From positions 4,584-53,730 of the forward strand of contig NZ_MQTS01000163.1 in the NCBI RefSeq assembly GCF_020532825.1: a stretch of DNA of 49,147 nucleotides, in the 5' to 3' direction. The notes under the pieces were generated by a model, which saw only the letters and a list, made by a program, of their open reading frames with translations, searched no databases and was not told where the DNA came from. The DNA comes from Arthrobacter sp. SO3. Lineage in GTDB: Bacteria; Actinomycetota; Actinomycetes; Actinomycetales; Micrococcaceae. Position numbers and translations under genes: made by a program. Shown here one piece after another: positions 48,777 to 49,147 of this stretch (its first letter is position 1; every line of letters begins with the position of its first letter).

Positions 48777-49147
48777 ATGACTGAATTCCAGGCACAATCA
48801 CGCCCTGACGACGCTGCAAAGACGACCCGCTCCAATCCCTCGCGCCACCGCGCTAAGCCCGCTTCAGCCCTGGCCCGGTTTGGCAGCGGCCTCGGCGCAA
48901 CCGGCCGCCGGGTGGCCGTTGTTGCCGCCGCGTGTGCGGTCATTGTGGGGGTCGGCGCAGCCGGCCAGGCGTCCGAGACGGCGGCCCGCAATGCCAGTGC
49001 GGGCAGTTCCACGCAGGCAGCCACCACCGCGGATCCGCTGACGCACCTCGATTTTGAACGCGTCCGGGTCGATAACCAGGCCGTGATTCCCGCCGGTGTC
49101 GTCGCGGCCCAGCCAGCCGAGGTGAAGCCCGCCGAAGCACCCGCCCC
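48777..49147 (+). CDS. Secreted or membrane-anchored protein behind a c-di-AMP riboswitch (3' end outside window)
   Basis: About 123 residues are present; the rest is cut off. The N-terminus is basic (SRPDDAAKTTRSNPSRHRAK), followed by a hydrophobic segment RVAVVAAACAVIVGVGAAG (about residues 46-66) that looks like a long signal peptide, and then a Pro/Ala/Glu-rich region starting EVKPAEAPAP. No catalytic domain is within the window. The riboswitch and the layout fit a cell-wall hydrolase, such as an NlpC/P60 peptidase or an Rpf-type lytic enzyme, but this is inference. ATG 48777 has GAGAGG five bases upstream, right after the closing stem of the riboswitch. Confidence 0.78.
   Translation, partial: MTEFQAQSRPDDAAKTTRSNPSRHRAKPASALARFGSGLGATGRRVAVVAAACAVIVGVGAAGQASETAARNASAGSSTQAATTADPLTHLDFERVRVDNQAVIPAGVVAAQPAEVKPAEAPA

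Overview
The window looks like chromosomal DNA of a high-GC actinobacterium, most likely Arthrobacter, Pseudarthrobacter or a close relative. The genus call is an inference from gene content and style: GC is very high, and GTG and TTG starts are common. Several genes have a -10 box only 6-7 bases before the start codon, as in leaderless mRNAs. The window encodes a GTP-type PEP carboxykinase, a proteasome activator of the Bpa/PafE family, an NsrR with the actinobacterial cluster ligands and a cyclic di-AMP riboswitch. I see no insertion sequence, prophage, CRISPR array, rRNA or replication origin. It reads as ordinary core and accessory chromosome.

Layout, left to right. 1-5.3 kb: the end of an MFS transporter, a calcium-type P-ATPase coupled to a DUF2231 membrane protein, a coiled-coil protein and a 59-residue protein. 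5.3-12 kb, mostly minus strand: an aldo/keto reductase, bpa with a downstream partner gene, the ybdD-cstA pair, a PadR regulator with a perfect operator, and a PIG3-type quinone oxidoreductase. 12-23.3 kb: tRNA-Ser(UGA), a double VOC protein, a 1523-residue secreted nuclease/5'-nucleotidase, an FAD protein divergent from an S9 peptidase, and tRNA-Ser(GCU). 23.3-32.6 kb: a phytoene-dehydrogenase-like oxidoreductase, a DHA2 exporter, a RecQ helicase carrying a phosphoribosyltransferase tail, phosphomannomutase, and the NsrR-Hmp nitric oxide module with a clear NsrR box. 32.9-37.5 kb: pckG, tRNA-Arg(ACG), a FadR-type regulator and a disulfide oxidoreductase. 37.6-41.9 kb: an autoregulated operon of a catalytically dead ABC-ATPase-like protein, a YhgE/Pip membrane protein and a TetR repressor, then a membrane protein. 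41.7-45.4 kb, minus strand: an EamA transporter, a membrane-anchored coiled-coil protein, a SixA-type phosphatase, dodecin and an orphan winged-helix regulator. 46.0-49.1 kb: a two-component system with an unusual kinase, then a c-di-AMP riboswitch leading into a secreted protein cut by the window edge.

The most unusual signals are two. First, five long intergenic hairpins fall into three sequence families. Family A is at 12427 and 32750, family B at 23031 and 37546, and family C at 18458. Second, the operon at 37705-41113 has lost the Walker A lysine, the catalytic glutamate and the signature motif of its ABC subunit, yet keeps tight coupling and a 20-bp perfect operator. Other points of note are the RecQ-phosphoribosyltransferase fusion, a proline/alanine-rich insertion in the ATP lid of the histidine kinase, and an orphan OmpR-type winged helix without a receiver. 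No single large new system is proven here. The hairpin families are the best candidate for something undescribed.
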